This document shows positions 24,253 to 33,370 of a stretch of DNA of 64,000 bases, piece by piece. A program made the position numbers and the translations under genes. This DNA comes from Crossaster papposus. Taxonomy: Eukaryota > Echinodermata > Asteroidea > Velatida > Solasteridae. Position 1 is the stretch's first letter. Every line of letters begins with the position of its first letter. Where the stretch lies: contig JBAIAA010000543.1 of the NCBI GenBank assembly GCA_037893245.1, positions 620,001 to 684,000 on the forward strand, read 5' to 3'. The notes beneath the pieces were generated by a model. That model was given only the letters and a program-made list of their open reading frames with translations. It was not told the DNA's origin and searched no databases.

Positions 24253-24924
24253 GCCGGATATGCTACGGATCGCCCCGGATCGCCCCGGATGACCCCGGAT
24301 AAAACTACGTTTGATCCGGGGTGGTCCGGGAAGGCAATAAAAAACAAAGTGACATGTTCCCCGATCCTACTACGGTTCTGCCACGAATGGGCCCGGATCA
24401 CCCCGGTTCAAGCCTGTTTTTCCCCCATGACCCCGGATGGTCACGGATTCACTACGGTTCCGCCACGGTTTCACTACGGATGCGCCACGGTTCATCCCGG
24501 ATGTGCAGCGGTTCACCCCGGATGACCCCGGATACCCTACGGTTCATCCCGGTTCATCCGGGAAATACCGTGGTGACACCGTAGTGAATCCGTGGTGATC
24601 CGTAGTGGAACCGTAGTGGAACCAACTCCCGTTTCATCCCGGATAAACACGGTTACACTACGATTACGCTACGGTTTCACTACGGTTCTTCGCCGCCCCC
24701 CTCTCCCTTCCCGGATGGCCCCGGATCACTCCGGATGCTAGATGCTGATCCAGGGTGACGCTCGACTTCCCGGACTCACTACGGATGTCCCCGGATGGTC
24801 CCGGATGCATGGCCCCGGATAGTCCCGGATAGTCCCGGATTATCACGGTTTGACTAAGGTTCCACTCCGGATGACCCCGGATATGAACCGTAGTGCATCC
24901 GGGTTGATCCGTAGCGTATCCGGC
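24253..24924. repeat. CCGGAT/CTACGG fold-back block, copy 1
   Basis: 672 bp made almost wholly of short motifs (ccccggat, ctacggtt, ccgtagtg, tcatcccgg), with both orientations represented. The two ends are near-perfect inverted repeats: GCCGGATATGCTACGGATC at the left, and its reverse complement with one change at 24906-24924. The block is GC-rich in contrast to the AT-rich palindrome element beside it. ORFs crossing it in several frames (for example 24289-24584) are low-complexity products of the motif. It is either a fold-back mobile element or a satellite-like domain inside the larger transposon. Confidence 0.75.

Positions 24925-24953
<29 letters not shown>
24925..24953 (+). repeat. Poly(T) tract, copy 1
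   Basis: 29 T in a row at the right edge of the fold-back block; the other copy has 28. It could be the complement of a poly(A) tail of a minus-strand retroposed fragment, or simple homopolymer growth. Homopolymer length is prone to sequencing error, so the one-base difference carries little weight. Confidence 0.85.
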
Positions 24954-24957
<4 letters not shown>

Positions 24958-25310
24958 GGAAGTGTGTGGCGCCTAGCAGGTCGACCCCTTCTCACTCTCT
25001 CCAGAATTTGCTATTTTTCATCTATATTTCTGGTGGTGTCAACATGAAACTATTACTAGTTGGTTTGTTGTGACACCTGGCTATTATTAAACAATTCTTG
25101 ACGATTACTTGGATTTGTCTGCGGAACTGTGATAAGTAACATCATTTTGAACAATTTTGATTGAGGCTCATGCATGGTAGCCATGCTTTTTGGCAGCCCA
25201 TCTCTACAGTGTGTATACACATGGACATTATTCAAGATCACTCATGCCTATCATGAACAGGACCCACTCTATTGACTGTATTGTTGATTGTACACTGTGT
25301 GTAATGCAAC
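24954..25310 (+). other. Presumed LINE 5' leader, copy 1
   Basis: 357 bp between the poly(T) and the ATG of the LINE ORF. No ORF1, no tandem repeat and no clear promoter motif is seen. It probably holds the 5' UTR and true 5' end of the LINE, but the boundary cannot be placed from the sequence. Confidence 0.4.
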
Positions 25311-28300
25311 ATGGACTCCTTCAGCTCATCCCTTTTTGTTGCTATTGTGTATGGGTTTTTGTCCCTAATCTTTTGTGATACAGACTTGTATGTCAGCTCC
25401 AACTTGACTGTACAGCTTTCTATTGCCCAGTATAAAGATCACGGCACCATTATGGAGAATCGTTTTGTGTATGATCGGGATTTTCTCCTTCATCTCAACC
25501 CAAAACGGAACGAATTATCTCAATTGTTGGATAAAGCAGAACTTGAGGAAGCATACATCTTTTGGAACGAACCCCATACTGTTACCCCTTGCATCAAACA
25601 AGTGAATGGAATGCGGCACAGAAAACATCGAAGACAACATCGAGGGAGACGAGGTGGGAGAAGGAAGCAAAGACAGGTTGGAGAAATTTCCCTTCATTCA
25701 CCTAGCACTTCTCAAATCGCTTCTCAATTGAACCTAACAGGACTTCTGAACAAAAAACAGCATCCTGCCAACGCAAAGTGTGTAGTGCTAAATGCTCGTT
25801 CAGTATGCAATAAAACTGCACTTCTTCAAACTTTCATCACCGATCATGAAATTGACATCCTGGTGCTGACAGAAACGTGGTTGACTGAGGGAGATGATGT
25901 TACACCACGCCAGTTGCTCCCGGATGGCTACAAATTCATGTCAGTACCAAGAAAAGGTCGTGGTGGTGGAATTGCAATCATCACCAAGAGACATATAGAT
26001 ACTGTGCTACGACCCCTCCAGCAATTTAGGAGCTTCGAATATGCCGAGTTCGAGCTTAGTATTGGAAATACTTCTGCGCTTCTTGCAGCAGTGTATAGAC
26101 CTCCCCCTTCTGCGCAGAATGGTCTAGCTAGACACATGTTTGTACCAGAGTTCACAACAGTTCTCGATGATCTTGCCATCAGGCAGAATAACTTCATTCT
26201 TGTGGGGGATTTCAATATCCACATGGATGTTATGGCGAATCCAGAGACTAATCAGTTTGCTAACCTCTTGAATGACTGCGGCTGTATCCAACACATCAGT
26301 CACTCAACACATATGGCTGGCCACATCATCGATCTTGTCATTACTAAATCTGACGGTGACGTCTTGGAAGACGTTCAAGTTGGATCATTTTTATCAGACC
26401 ATGCGGCCATCCACTTTCGCTGTAAACTTGCAAGGCCTCAACGCCAAACGGTTAAGAAGAACTACAGGAAACTTCGTTCGATCGATGTGGCATCATTCCT
26501 TGATGACGTGGAAGCTACTCTCAATCAACATGATTTCTTCAAGAAAACTGAAGTTAATCAACTTGCTGAGACCTTCAACGATGCAATCATAGGTACTTTG
26601 AATACTCACGCCCCAATGAAAACGACGCATGTTGTTGACAGGCAATCAGCACCATGGTATACAAATGACATCCGGCAACAGAAACAGTGTACCAGAAGAG
26701 CTGAAAGGCGATGGCAGAAGTCAAGACTGCCAAACGACCGTCAGACTTTCATAGAACAACGTAATGTTTTCACTGAGATGACATCAAATGCTAAGAAAGA
26801 ACACATACAAAACAAGGTTGCTGACTGCAACGGTGATCAGAAGCGTCTCTTCCAACTAGTCAACGATCTCCTTGGTAGATCAGATTCAAAGGTACTACCA
26901 AAGAGTGAAAACAGTACAGATCTTGCAAATAGATTCAGCGTTTTCTTCCAAGAAAAAATCTTCAGTATTCGCCAGGCGATGTCCAGCTCGACCGCCGATG
27001 ATAGACTGCCTGAAAATCTGCATGTAGATGGATGGAGCGAATTTCAGCTAGCAACACTGAGTGAAATAACAAAGATAATCAGATCATCCCCATGCAAGTC
27101 ATGTGCCCTTGATCCAGTGCCTACTTGGATGGTAAAGCAGGCACCGGCTGCGTTTGCGAAGATTATGCTGAAGGTCATCAACTCGTCACTCTCATCCGCT
27201 ACAGTTCCAGATAGTTTCAAGCTTGCGTATGTCACACCTCTACTGAAGAAAAACACTCTTGATCCCGAGTCTCTCAACAGTTACAGACCAGTCTCTCAAC
27301 TTCCGTTCATCTCAAAGATTCTCGAGAGAGTTGCTGCTAATCGTCTCTGTATGTACCTAAACGACAATAACCTGTTTGAAAAATTTCAGTCAGCCTACAA
27401 GCCTGGTCACAGTGTTGAAACGGCCTTAGTCAGAGTTACTAGTGATATACTAACATCCCTAGACCAAAAGCAAATGGTTTTGTTAGTATTGCTGGATCTC
27501 TCAGCAGCATTCGACACAGTGGACCACGAGCTATTACTTGCCAGGATGTCCCGTGTTTTTGGCATATCTGGTGATGTGCTGAAATGGTTCCGCTCGTACC
27601 TAAGTGCAAGATCCCAATCTGTCGTCATAGCTGACTCTACATCAGAACAACGGAACATGGATTGTGGCGTTCCGCAGGGGTCGGTCCTGGGACCTATCCT
27701 ATTCACCATGTACACTTCGCCCCTGGGGGATATCGCAAAACGTCACAACATGGATTATCATCTCTATGCTGACGACACACAACTCTATGTTGCCTTCAAA
27801 CCAGGAGTCTCAGATCTTGCTGCATCTCAGAAGATTCAGGACTGTATGGCTGAGATGCAATTGTGGATGGAAAGTAATTTCCTGAAACTAAACAATGAGA
27901 AAACAGACATTCTTCTTATTGGCTCAAGGCATCAACACTCAAACTTCAGAATGCAACATGTCACCATCAGTAATGGTCATGAGCTGGCTGTTTCAGCAAC
28001 CGTACGGGATCTTGGTGTTATTCTCGACAACAAGCTAAACATGAATGCTCACATCTCGGCTGTTTGTAGAAGTGCACACTATCATCTGAGAAACATTGCC
28101 AAGATAAGGAAATACTTGTCCGACTCTGACGCTGCAAAGGTCATTCATGCACTTGTCACATCACGGCTGGACTACTGCAATGCAGTGTTGGTGGGCCTTC
28201 CGAATTCTTCTGTGTCCAGACTGCAAAGAGTTCTTCACAAGGCCGCAAGAGTTCTGGCACGTGTGAAGAGGAGCGAGCATATCACCCCAATCCTGCGACG

Positions 28301-28610
28301 GTACCATTGGCTCCCAGTTCAGAAAAGGATTGAATACAAAATCCTTACGCTTGTATTTAAGGCACTCTACGATATTGCACCCAAGTACCTAAAAGATCTC
28401 CTCATCATAAAGTCATCCCATTATGCACTCCGCTCTTCATCCTCCACCATTCTTGAAGTCCCCAGAACCAGAACCGTCTTTGGTGATCGTGCATTTGCCC
28501 ATGTTGCCCCTGCTCTTTGGAATAAATTACCAAGTGACATTCGTAACATCCAGTGCTTAGAAACATTCCAGAAGCATGTGAAGGCGTTTCTGTTTACTCA
28601 TAGCTATTAA
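25311..28610 (+). CDS. LINE ORF2 (APE endonuclease-reverse transcriptase), copy 1, intact
   Basis: 1099 residues, uninterrupted. Residues 101-122 are strongly basic (Arg/Lys/His-rich), a likely nucleic-acid-binding or nuclear-targeting patch. The APE-type endonuclease spans about 156-372, with Asn161, Glu188 (TETW), YRPP 262-265, GDFN 299-302, Asp341 (HIIDLV) and SDH 362-364, so every expected catalytic residue is present. The reverse transcriptase has LLDLSAAFDTVDH with catalytic Asp729, GVPQG 786-790 and YADD 819-822. The C-terminal region contains HWLPV 999-1003 and ALWNKLP near 1068-1074, typical of L2/CR1 elements. Residues 1-22 are oddly hydrophobic for an ORF2, so initiation may be internal (Met48 or Met101). 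I see no CCHC knuckle. The enzyme nicks DNA and reverse-transcribes LINE RNA at the nick. It looks competent, but no ORF1 is present. Confidence 0.95.
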   Translation: MDSFSSSLFVAIVYGFLSLIFCDTDLYVSSNLTVQLSIAQYKDHGTIMENRFVYDRDFLLHLNPKRNELSQLLDKAELEEAYIFWNEPHTVTPCIKQVNGMRHRKHRRQHRGRRGGRRKQRQVGEISLHSPSTSQIASQLNLTGLLNKKQHPANAKCVVLNARSVCNKTALLQTFITDHEIDILVLTETWLTEGDDVTPRQLLPDGYKFMSVPRKGRGGGIAIITKRHIDTVLRPLQQFRSFEYAEFELSIGNTSALLAAVYRPPPSAQNGLARHMFVPEFTTVLDDLAIRQNNFILVGDFNIHMDVMANPETNQFANLLNDCGCIQHISHSTHMAGHIIDLVITKSDGDVLEDVQVGSFLSDHAAIHFRCKLARPQRQTVKKNYRKLRSIDVASFLDDVEATLNQHDFFKKTEVNQLAETFNDAIIGTLNTHAPMKTTHVVDRQSAPWYTNDIRQQKQCTRRAERRWQKSRLPNDRQTFIEQRNVFTEMTSNAKKEHIQNKVADCNGDQKRLFQLVNDLLGRSDSKVLPKSENSTDLANRFSVFFQEKIFSIRQAMSSSTADDRLPENLHVDGWSEFQLATLSEITKIIRSSPCKSCALDPVPTWMVKQAPAAFAKIMLKVINSSLSSATVPDSFKLAYVTPLLKKNTLDPESLNSYRPVSQLPFISKILERVAANRLCMYLNDNNLFEKFQSAYKPGHSVETALVRVTSDILTSLDQKQMVLLVLLDLSAAFDTVDHELLLARMSRVFGISGDVLKWFRSYLSARSQSVVIADSTSEQRNMDCGVPQGSVLGPILFTMYTSPLGDIAKRHNMDYHLYADDTQLYVAFKPGVSDLAASQKIQDCMAEMQLWMESNFLKLNNEKTDILLIGSRHQHSNFRMQHVTISNGHELAVSATVRDLGVILDNKLNMNAHISAVCRSAHYHLRNIAKIRKYLSDSDAAKVIHALVTSRLDYCNAVLVGLPNSSVSRLQRVLHKAARVLARVKRSEHITPILRRYHWLPVQKRIEYKILTLVFKALYDIAPKYLKDLLIIKSSHYALRSSSSTILEVPRTRTVFGDRAFAHVAPALWNKLPSDIRNIQCLETFQKHVKAFLFTHSY

Positions 28611-28714
28611 TATAATGACATTTGTTAAGTTTTGGAGAGAGACTGTTTTGTAGCGCCTTGAGTAAGTTTTTAGAGAAGTGCGCTATACAAGTACTTATTA
28701 TTATTATTATTACT

Positions 28715-28732
28715 TTCAGTGGGACTGGGGCT
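28715..28732 (+). repeat. 18-bp inverted arm right of the LINE, copy 1
   Basis: The sequence ttcagtgggactggggct is the reverse complement of 24235-24252 with one change. It follows the (ATT)n tail of the LINE almost without a gap. Confidence 0.65.
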
Positions 28733-29496
28733 TTGGAGGTTTTCACCATAGAGCAAAGTTGTTTCAATCAACAAATTCACCCGCAGTCACAAATAAACGC
28801 CGGGGCAGCTATGATTTGCTGTGTCAATGTACATGTAAAGTACATGTACATGTACGTACATATGTACATGTACTGTATGGTGCGAAATACGGTACCTCTG
28901 GAGACGTGAACACAATGGGGACAATGGGAGTAAAAAGGTCTCCAAAGGGTGATTTATATTTAGGTCTCCATTAGGAATTTCACGAATTAGATTTTTGGAT
29001 TGTACTTAAATTACTCGAAAGCTAGGTTTAGGATGTGGGTTAGGGTTAGTGTTTGGGTTAGGGTATAATATAGGGTATATTGGTTGGAAATTTCAACCCA
29101 GGAAAATAATTGTGGTTAAAATGGGAGCATTTTAAAAAAAGTGCTCGACTTTCTAACCATTTTGTACACGAGAACATGTCATGTTCGGTAAGGGAAGCCA
29201 TGTCTCCGTCCACAGTGATACAAAAATGCGAATACATGTACAGTATAGTACATGCACATCACGGCCGGGTCAATCGCGGCGTGTAACGTTTTGCGTAACC
29301 CTCGCACGAATTTGCCTATAACCGTCCATCATTATCACGTGATATGAATAATGCATATATTACAATAGTCTGACCACGCCCCCTGTGTGCCAACTTGTCC
29401 AAGACCTTCGAGTGAGTCCACTGAGTTCGCGGGTGCGATTCGTCTGTAGATAGCGCCCTCTATAACATCGGTGGTTTGTGTCAGTGATCGCGGAAT
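28733..29496. other. Right arm of composite element, copy 1, no gene seen
   Basis: About 760 bp with no supportable gene. It holds clusters of the GTACATGTAC palindrome near 28828-28872 and again near 29233-29255, a TTAGGG-like run, and an A/T-rich middle. A 98-codon plus-strand ORF (28678-28974) starts in the LINE tail and a 66-codon minus-strand ORF (29335-29535) crosses the right terminus; both look accidental. Confidence 0.6.
29037..29063 (+). repeat. Short telomere-like TTAGGG run, copy 1
   Basis: GGGTTAGGGTTAG followed shortly by GGGTTAGGG, with tataggg-like degenerate copies after it. It is too short and degenerate to be a telomere, but is a recognisable interstitial telomere-like patch inside the transposon arm. 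Confidence 0.6.
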
Positions 29497-29527
29497 AAAC
29501 AACACGAAGGTCTTGGAACCAAGACTA
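29497..29527 (-). repeat. Right terminal inverted repeat of composite element, copy 1
   Basis: Read in reverse complement it begins TAGTCTTGGTTCCAAGACC and continues to GTGTTGTTT, matching the left terminus. The outermost part contains the near-perfect palindrome tcttggaaccaaga, which could form a terminal hairpin. Confidence 0.78.
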
Positions 29528-29536
29528 CACCTCACC
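29528..29536. repeat. Right target-site duplication of composite element, copy 1
   Basis: CACCTCACC follows the TAGTCT terminus directly and then runs into ordinary satellite (cagcctgctcag). It equals 23029-23037. Confidence 0.75.
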
Positions 29537-32146
29537 CAGCCTGCTCAGAAGGAACAGCAGAGGTAGAAGACAGAGATAGAGTATATCCACGTGTCTGATC
29601 TACACCTCACTCAGCCTGCTCAGAAGGAACAGCAGAGGTAGAAGACAGAGATAGAGTATATCCACGTGCCTCACTCACCTTGCTCAGAAAGAACAGCAGG
29701 GGTAGAAGACAGAGATAGAGTATATCCACGTGTCTAACTCAGCCTACTCATAAGGAACAGCAGAGGTAGAAGACAGAGATAGAGTATATCCACGTGTCTC
29801 ACTCACCTTGATCAGAAGGAACAGCAGAGGTAGAAGACAGAGATAGAGTATATCCTCGTGTCTCACTCAGCCTGCTCAGAAGGAACAGCTGAGGTTGAAG
29901 ACAGAGATAGAGTATATCCACGTGTCTTATCTACACCTCACTCAGGCTGCTCAAAAGGAACAGCAGAGGTAGAAGACAGAGATAGAGTATATCCACGTGT
30001 CTGATCTACACCTCACTCAACCTGCTCAGAAGGAACAGCAGAGGTAGAAGACAGAGATAGAGTATATCCACGTGTCTGATCTACACCTCACTCAGCCTGC
30101 TCAGAAGGAACAGCAGAGATAGAAGACAGAGATAGAGTATATCCACGTATCTCACTCACCTTGCTCAGAAGGAACAGCAGGGGTAGAATACAGAGATAGA
30201 GTATATCCACGTGTCTAACTCAGCCTACTCAGAAGGAACAGCAGAGGTAGAAGACAGAGATAGAGTATATCCACGTGTCTCACTCACCTTGATCAGAAGG
30301 GACAGCAGAGGTAGAAGACAGAGATAGATTATATCCTCGTGTCTCACTCAGCCTGCTCAGAAGGAACAGCAGAGGTAGAAGACAGAGATAGAGTATATCC
30401 ACGTGTCTCACTCAGCCTGCTCAAAAGGAACAGCAGAGGTAGAAGACAGAGATAGAGTATATCCACGTGTCTGATCTACACCTCACTCAGCCTGCTCAGA
30501 AGGAACAGCAGAGGTAGAAGACAGAGATAGAGTATATCCACGTGTCTGATCTACACCCCACTCAGCCTACTCAGAAGGAACAGCACAGGTAGAAGTCAGA
30601 GATAGAGTATATCCACGTGTCTCACTCAGGCTGCTCAGACGGAACAGCAGAGGTAGAAGACAGATATAGAGTATATCCACGTGTCTGATCTACACCTCAC
30701 TCAGCCTGCTCAGAAGGAACAGCAGAGATAGAAGACAGAGATAGAGTATATCCACGTGTCTCACTCAGCGTGCTCAGAAGGAACAGCAGAGGTAGAAGAC
30801 AGAGATAGAGTATACCCACGTGTCTCACTCACCTTGCTCAGAAGGAACAGCAGGGGTAGAAGACAGACATAGAGTATATCCACGTGTCTAACTCAGCCTA
30901 CTCAGAAGGAACAGCAGAGGTAGAAGACAGAGATAGAGTATATCCACGTGTCTCACTCACCTTGATCAGAAGGAACAGCAGAGGTAGAAGACAGAGATAG
31001 ATTATATCCTCGTGTCTCACTCAGCCTGCTCAGAAGGAACAGCAGAGGTAAAAGACAGAGATAGAGTATATCCACGTGTCTCACTCAGCCTGCTCAAAAG
31101 GAACAGCAGAGGTAGAAGACAGAGATAGAGTATATCCACGTGTCTGATCTACACCTCACTCAGCCTGCTCAGAAGGAACAGCAGAGGTAGAAGACAGAGG
31201 TAGAGTATATCCACGTGTCTCACTCAGGCTGCTCAGACGGAACAGCAGAGGTAGAAGACAGATATAGAGTATATCCACGTGTCTGATCTACACCTCACCC
31301 AGCCTGCTCAGAATGAAAAGCAGAGGTAGACGACATAGATAGAGTATATCCACGTGTCTGATCTACACCTCACTCAGCATGCTCAGAAGGAACAGCAGGG
31401 GTAGAAGACAGAGATAGAGTATATCCACGTGTCTGATCTACACCTCACTCAGCCTGCTCAGAAGGAACAGCAGAGGTAGAAGACAGAGATAGAGTATATC
31501 CACGTGTCTCACTCAGGCTGCTCAGAAGGAACAGCAGGGGTAGAAGACAGAGATAGAGTATATCCACGTGTCTGATCTACACCTCACTCAGGCTGCTCAA
31601 AAGGAACAGCAGAGGTAGAAGACAGAGATAGAGTATATCCACGTGTCTGATCTACACCTCACTCAGCCTGCTCAAAAGTAACAGCAGAGGTAGAAGACAG
31701 AGATAGCGTATATATACGTGTCTGATCTACACCTCGCTCAGCCTGCTCAGAAGGAACAGCAGAGGTAGAAGACAGAGGTAGAGTATATCCTCGTGTCTCA
31801 CTCAGCCTGCTCAGAAGGAACAGCAGAGGTAAAAGACAGAGATAGAGTATATCCACGTGTCTCACTCAGCCTGCTCAAAAGGAACAGCAGAGGTAGAAGA
31901 CAGAGATAGAGTATATCCACGTGTCTGATCTACACCTCACTCAGCCTGCTCAGAAGGAACAGCAGAAGTAGAAGACAGAGATAGAGTATATCCACGTGTC
32001 TGATCTACACCTCACTCAGCCTGCTCAGAAGGAACAGCAGAGGTAGAATACAGAGGTAGAGTATATCCACGTGTCTTACTCAGGCTGCTCAGACGGAACA
32101 GCAGAGGTAGAAGACAGATATAGAGTATATCCACGTTTCTGCTCTA

Positions 32147-32155
32147 CACCTCACC
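32147..32155. repeat. Left target-site duplication of composite element, copy 2
   Basis: CACCTCACC, the same as 38644-38652 and the same as in copy 1. This is expected if the element and its flanks were duplicated together. Confidence 0.75.
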
Positions 32156-32184
32156 TAGTCTAGTCCTAGACCCTTGTGTTATTT
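32156..32184 (+). repeat. Left terminal inverted repeat of composite element, copy 2
   Basis: Identical to the left terminus at 23038-23066 and pairs with 38613-38643. Confidence 0.78.
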
Positions 32185-32859
32185 CGGCGCCCACGCGCGC
32201 AGATTCGTTAACGCTGTCTCTTTTTCAAATCCCGACTTCGTGTGCGTTGGTGTCTCACGCATGCGTAGTTTACATAATGCAGCTGGATCCATACTCGCAC
32301 TGGAGCCGACGTTTGACAAACGTACATGATTTTGGATTCCCCAATGGGTCTAGCACTAGTTGGCAATCAATTGTTAACTTTAACCTTAGTTTTCGACGAA
32401 TCTCCCTCGCTTTTCCGAGGGATCCAATCAGCGACCGAGTTTGAGCCTCATCATGAATTATTCATTATACACAAATATAAGATACTGTGTGTGTGTACAC
32501 AAGACAGTGTACATGTACAACATTGTACATGTACAATGTACATGTATGTGATGGTGACTGTATGCACGTGCATTGCGCGAAATGTGCAGACTTTTAATAG
32601 CATTGTACATGTACGTGTGTCCGATCTTCCGGGGCATGGCAGTGCAAGCTAGCTACAGCCACCGGTACCGTACCGCGGGTCTGCCCGCTGCAGCATCGCT
32701 ATGTTATGGTGCTTCAGCGCGGTGCGTTTTTTTGTATTCCAGTGTATCGAACGTACAGTACGTCAGTATTAGCCTCAAATCTAGTGAGGTCGTGCTTCAT
32801 TTTGGCAAACAGTTAATTACCTGCAAAAACTACCTTTCCCTGAAATAAAAGGGGAAATT
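32185..32859. other. Left arm of composite element, copy 2, no gene seen
   Basis: Equivalent to 23067-23741, including the GTACATGTAC clusters. The three small overlapping ORFs are preserved only because the copies are almost identical, so their conservation is not evidence of coding. Confidence 0.6.
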
Positions 32860-33343
32860 TATGGTGGCTCTGCATGAAGGGACATAAAAGTCGTGAATTT
32901 GTTTGCGAGTAGTTGTGAAACTATTCGCGACTTGTCGTGAATTTATTCGCGACTGGTTGTTAATATTTTTGCGACTGTTCGTGAATATTTTTGCGACTAG
33001 TCGTATAATTCGTGATTATTAGTGAATATTTTCGCTACTAGTCGCGAATTTTTTTCGCGACTATTGAAAATATTGACGACTATTCGCTACAAAATATTTA
33101 CGACTAGTCGCAAAAAACAAGTCGTAAAAAATTCAGGACTCAAATTTGCGACTTGTCGTTAATTTATTTGCGACTGGTCGTAAATATTTTTGCAACTAGT
33201 CGTGACAAAATTCGCGACTAGTCGCAAATTTTGTCACGACTAGTTGTGAAATTATTTGCGACTAGTTGCAAAAATATTTACGACAAGTCGCAAATTTGTC
33301 GCGAAAATGTTCAAGACTTTTGATATCCCTCAGGGCCACCATA
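32860..33343. mobile_element. Nested MITE-like element of CGACTAGTCG palindromes, copy 2
   Basis: Same element and same insertion point as 23742-24225, with TATGGTGGC inverted ends and an AT-rich palindromic interior. No independent movement since the duplication is visible. Confidence 0.72.
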
Positions 33344-33352
33344 TAAATTAGT

Positions 33353-33370
33353 AGCCCTAGTCCCACTGAA
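33353..33370 (+). repeat. 18-bp inverted arm left of the CCGGAT/LINE cassette, copy 2
   Basis: agccctagtcccactgaa, pairing in reverse complement with 37831-37848 at 17 of 18 positions. Confidence 0.65.

Larger units (their letters stand above)
24954..28711 (+). mobile_element. L2/CR1-like LINE, copy 1
   Basis: Non-LTR retrotransposon with a single long ORF (25311-28610) and a short 3' UTR. The 3' terminal region contains tgtagcgccttgag and gtgcgctatac followed by an (ATT)n microsatellite at about 28695-28711, the characteristic 3' end of L2-clade and related CR1 elements. The left limit is uncertain and is placed after the poly(T). The (ATT)n tail directly abuts the 18-bp inverted arm at 28715, so the right limit is firm. 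No clear target-site duplication of the LINE itself could be identified. Confidence 0.8.
23038..29527 (+). mobile_element. Composite TIR element, copy 1 (6490 bp, nested)
   Basis: The left end starts TAGTCTAGTCCTAGACC and the right end, read in reverse complement, starts TAGTCTTGGTTCCAAGACC. Over the first ~30 bp about 25 of 28 aligned positions agree, allowing short gaps. A 9-bp duplication (CACCTCACC) flanks it. Two arms of roughly 0.7 and 0.8 kb carry no convincing transposase, so it is non-autonomous. Nested between the arms, in order, are a MITE-like palindrome element (23742-24225), an 18-bp inverted arm, a CCGGAT fold-back block (24253-24924), poly(T), and an L2/CR1-like LINE (ORF 25311-28610). 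A 9-bp target duplication is commonest in Mutator-like elements, but I cannot assign the superfamily without a transposase or a database match. Confidence 0.8.
21990..30556. repeat. Segmental tandem duplication, copy 1
   Basis: Together with 31108-39672 this forms a tandem pair at an offset of 9118 bp, falling to 9117 and then 9116 after two single-base losses. It contains about 1.05 kb of satellite, the whole 6490-bp composite element and about 1 kb of satellite to its right. Shared rare satellite variants (gaatgaaaagc near 22192/31310; gatcagaagggac on the right flank) show the flanks were copied with the element. To the left of about 21990 the two copies stop matching (tcgctcag versus tcactcag, then full divergence). 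Confidence 0.9.
29528..32155. repeat. Satellite array block 3 (between the two composite elements)
   Basis: 2628 bp of 64/75-bp units. The left part (to about 30556) matches the satellite after copy 2 (38644-39672). The right part (from about 31108) matches the satellite before copy 1. The tandem-duplication junction therefore lies inside this block near 31100. Rare variants such as gaagggacagc, cagcgtgctcag and caccccactcag act as markers. The last unit carries cacgtttctgctc where copy 1 has cacgtgtctgctc. Confidence 0.95.

Noticed and set aside
24144..24846. Several ORFs through the palindrome and CCGGAT blocks on both strands
   Set aside because: They are translations of short repeated motifs (HPG/DPG strings). 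They are open because the motif lacks stops, not because of selection.
24925..24953. Poly(T) as the complement of a SINE or processed-gene tail
   Set aside because: I could not recognise an A/B-box promoter or gene-like body in the adjoining 357 bp on the minus strand, nor a target duplication, so it is listed only as a homopolymer tract.
29037..29063. Telomere or subtelomere boundary
   Set aside because: Only a few imperfect TTAGGG copies in a transposon arm; satellite continues on both sides.
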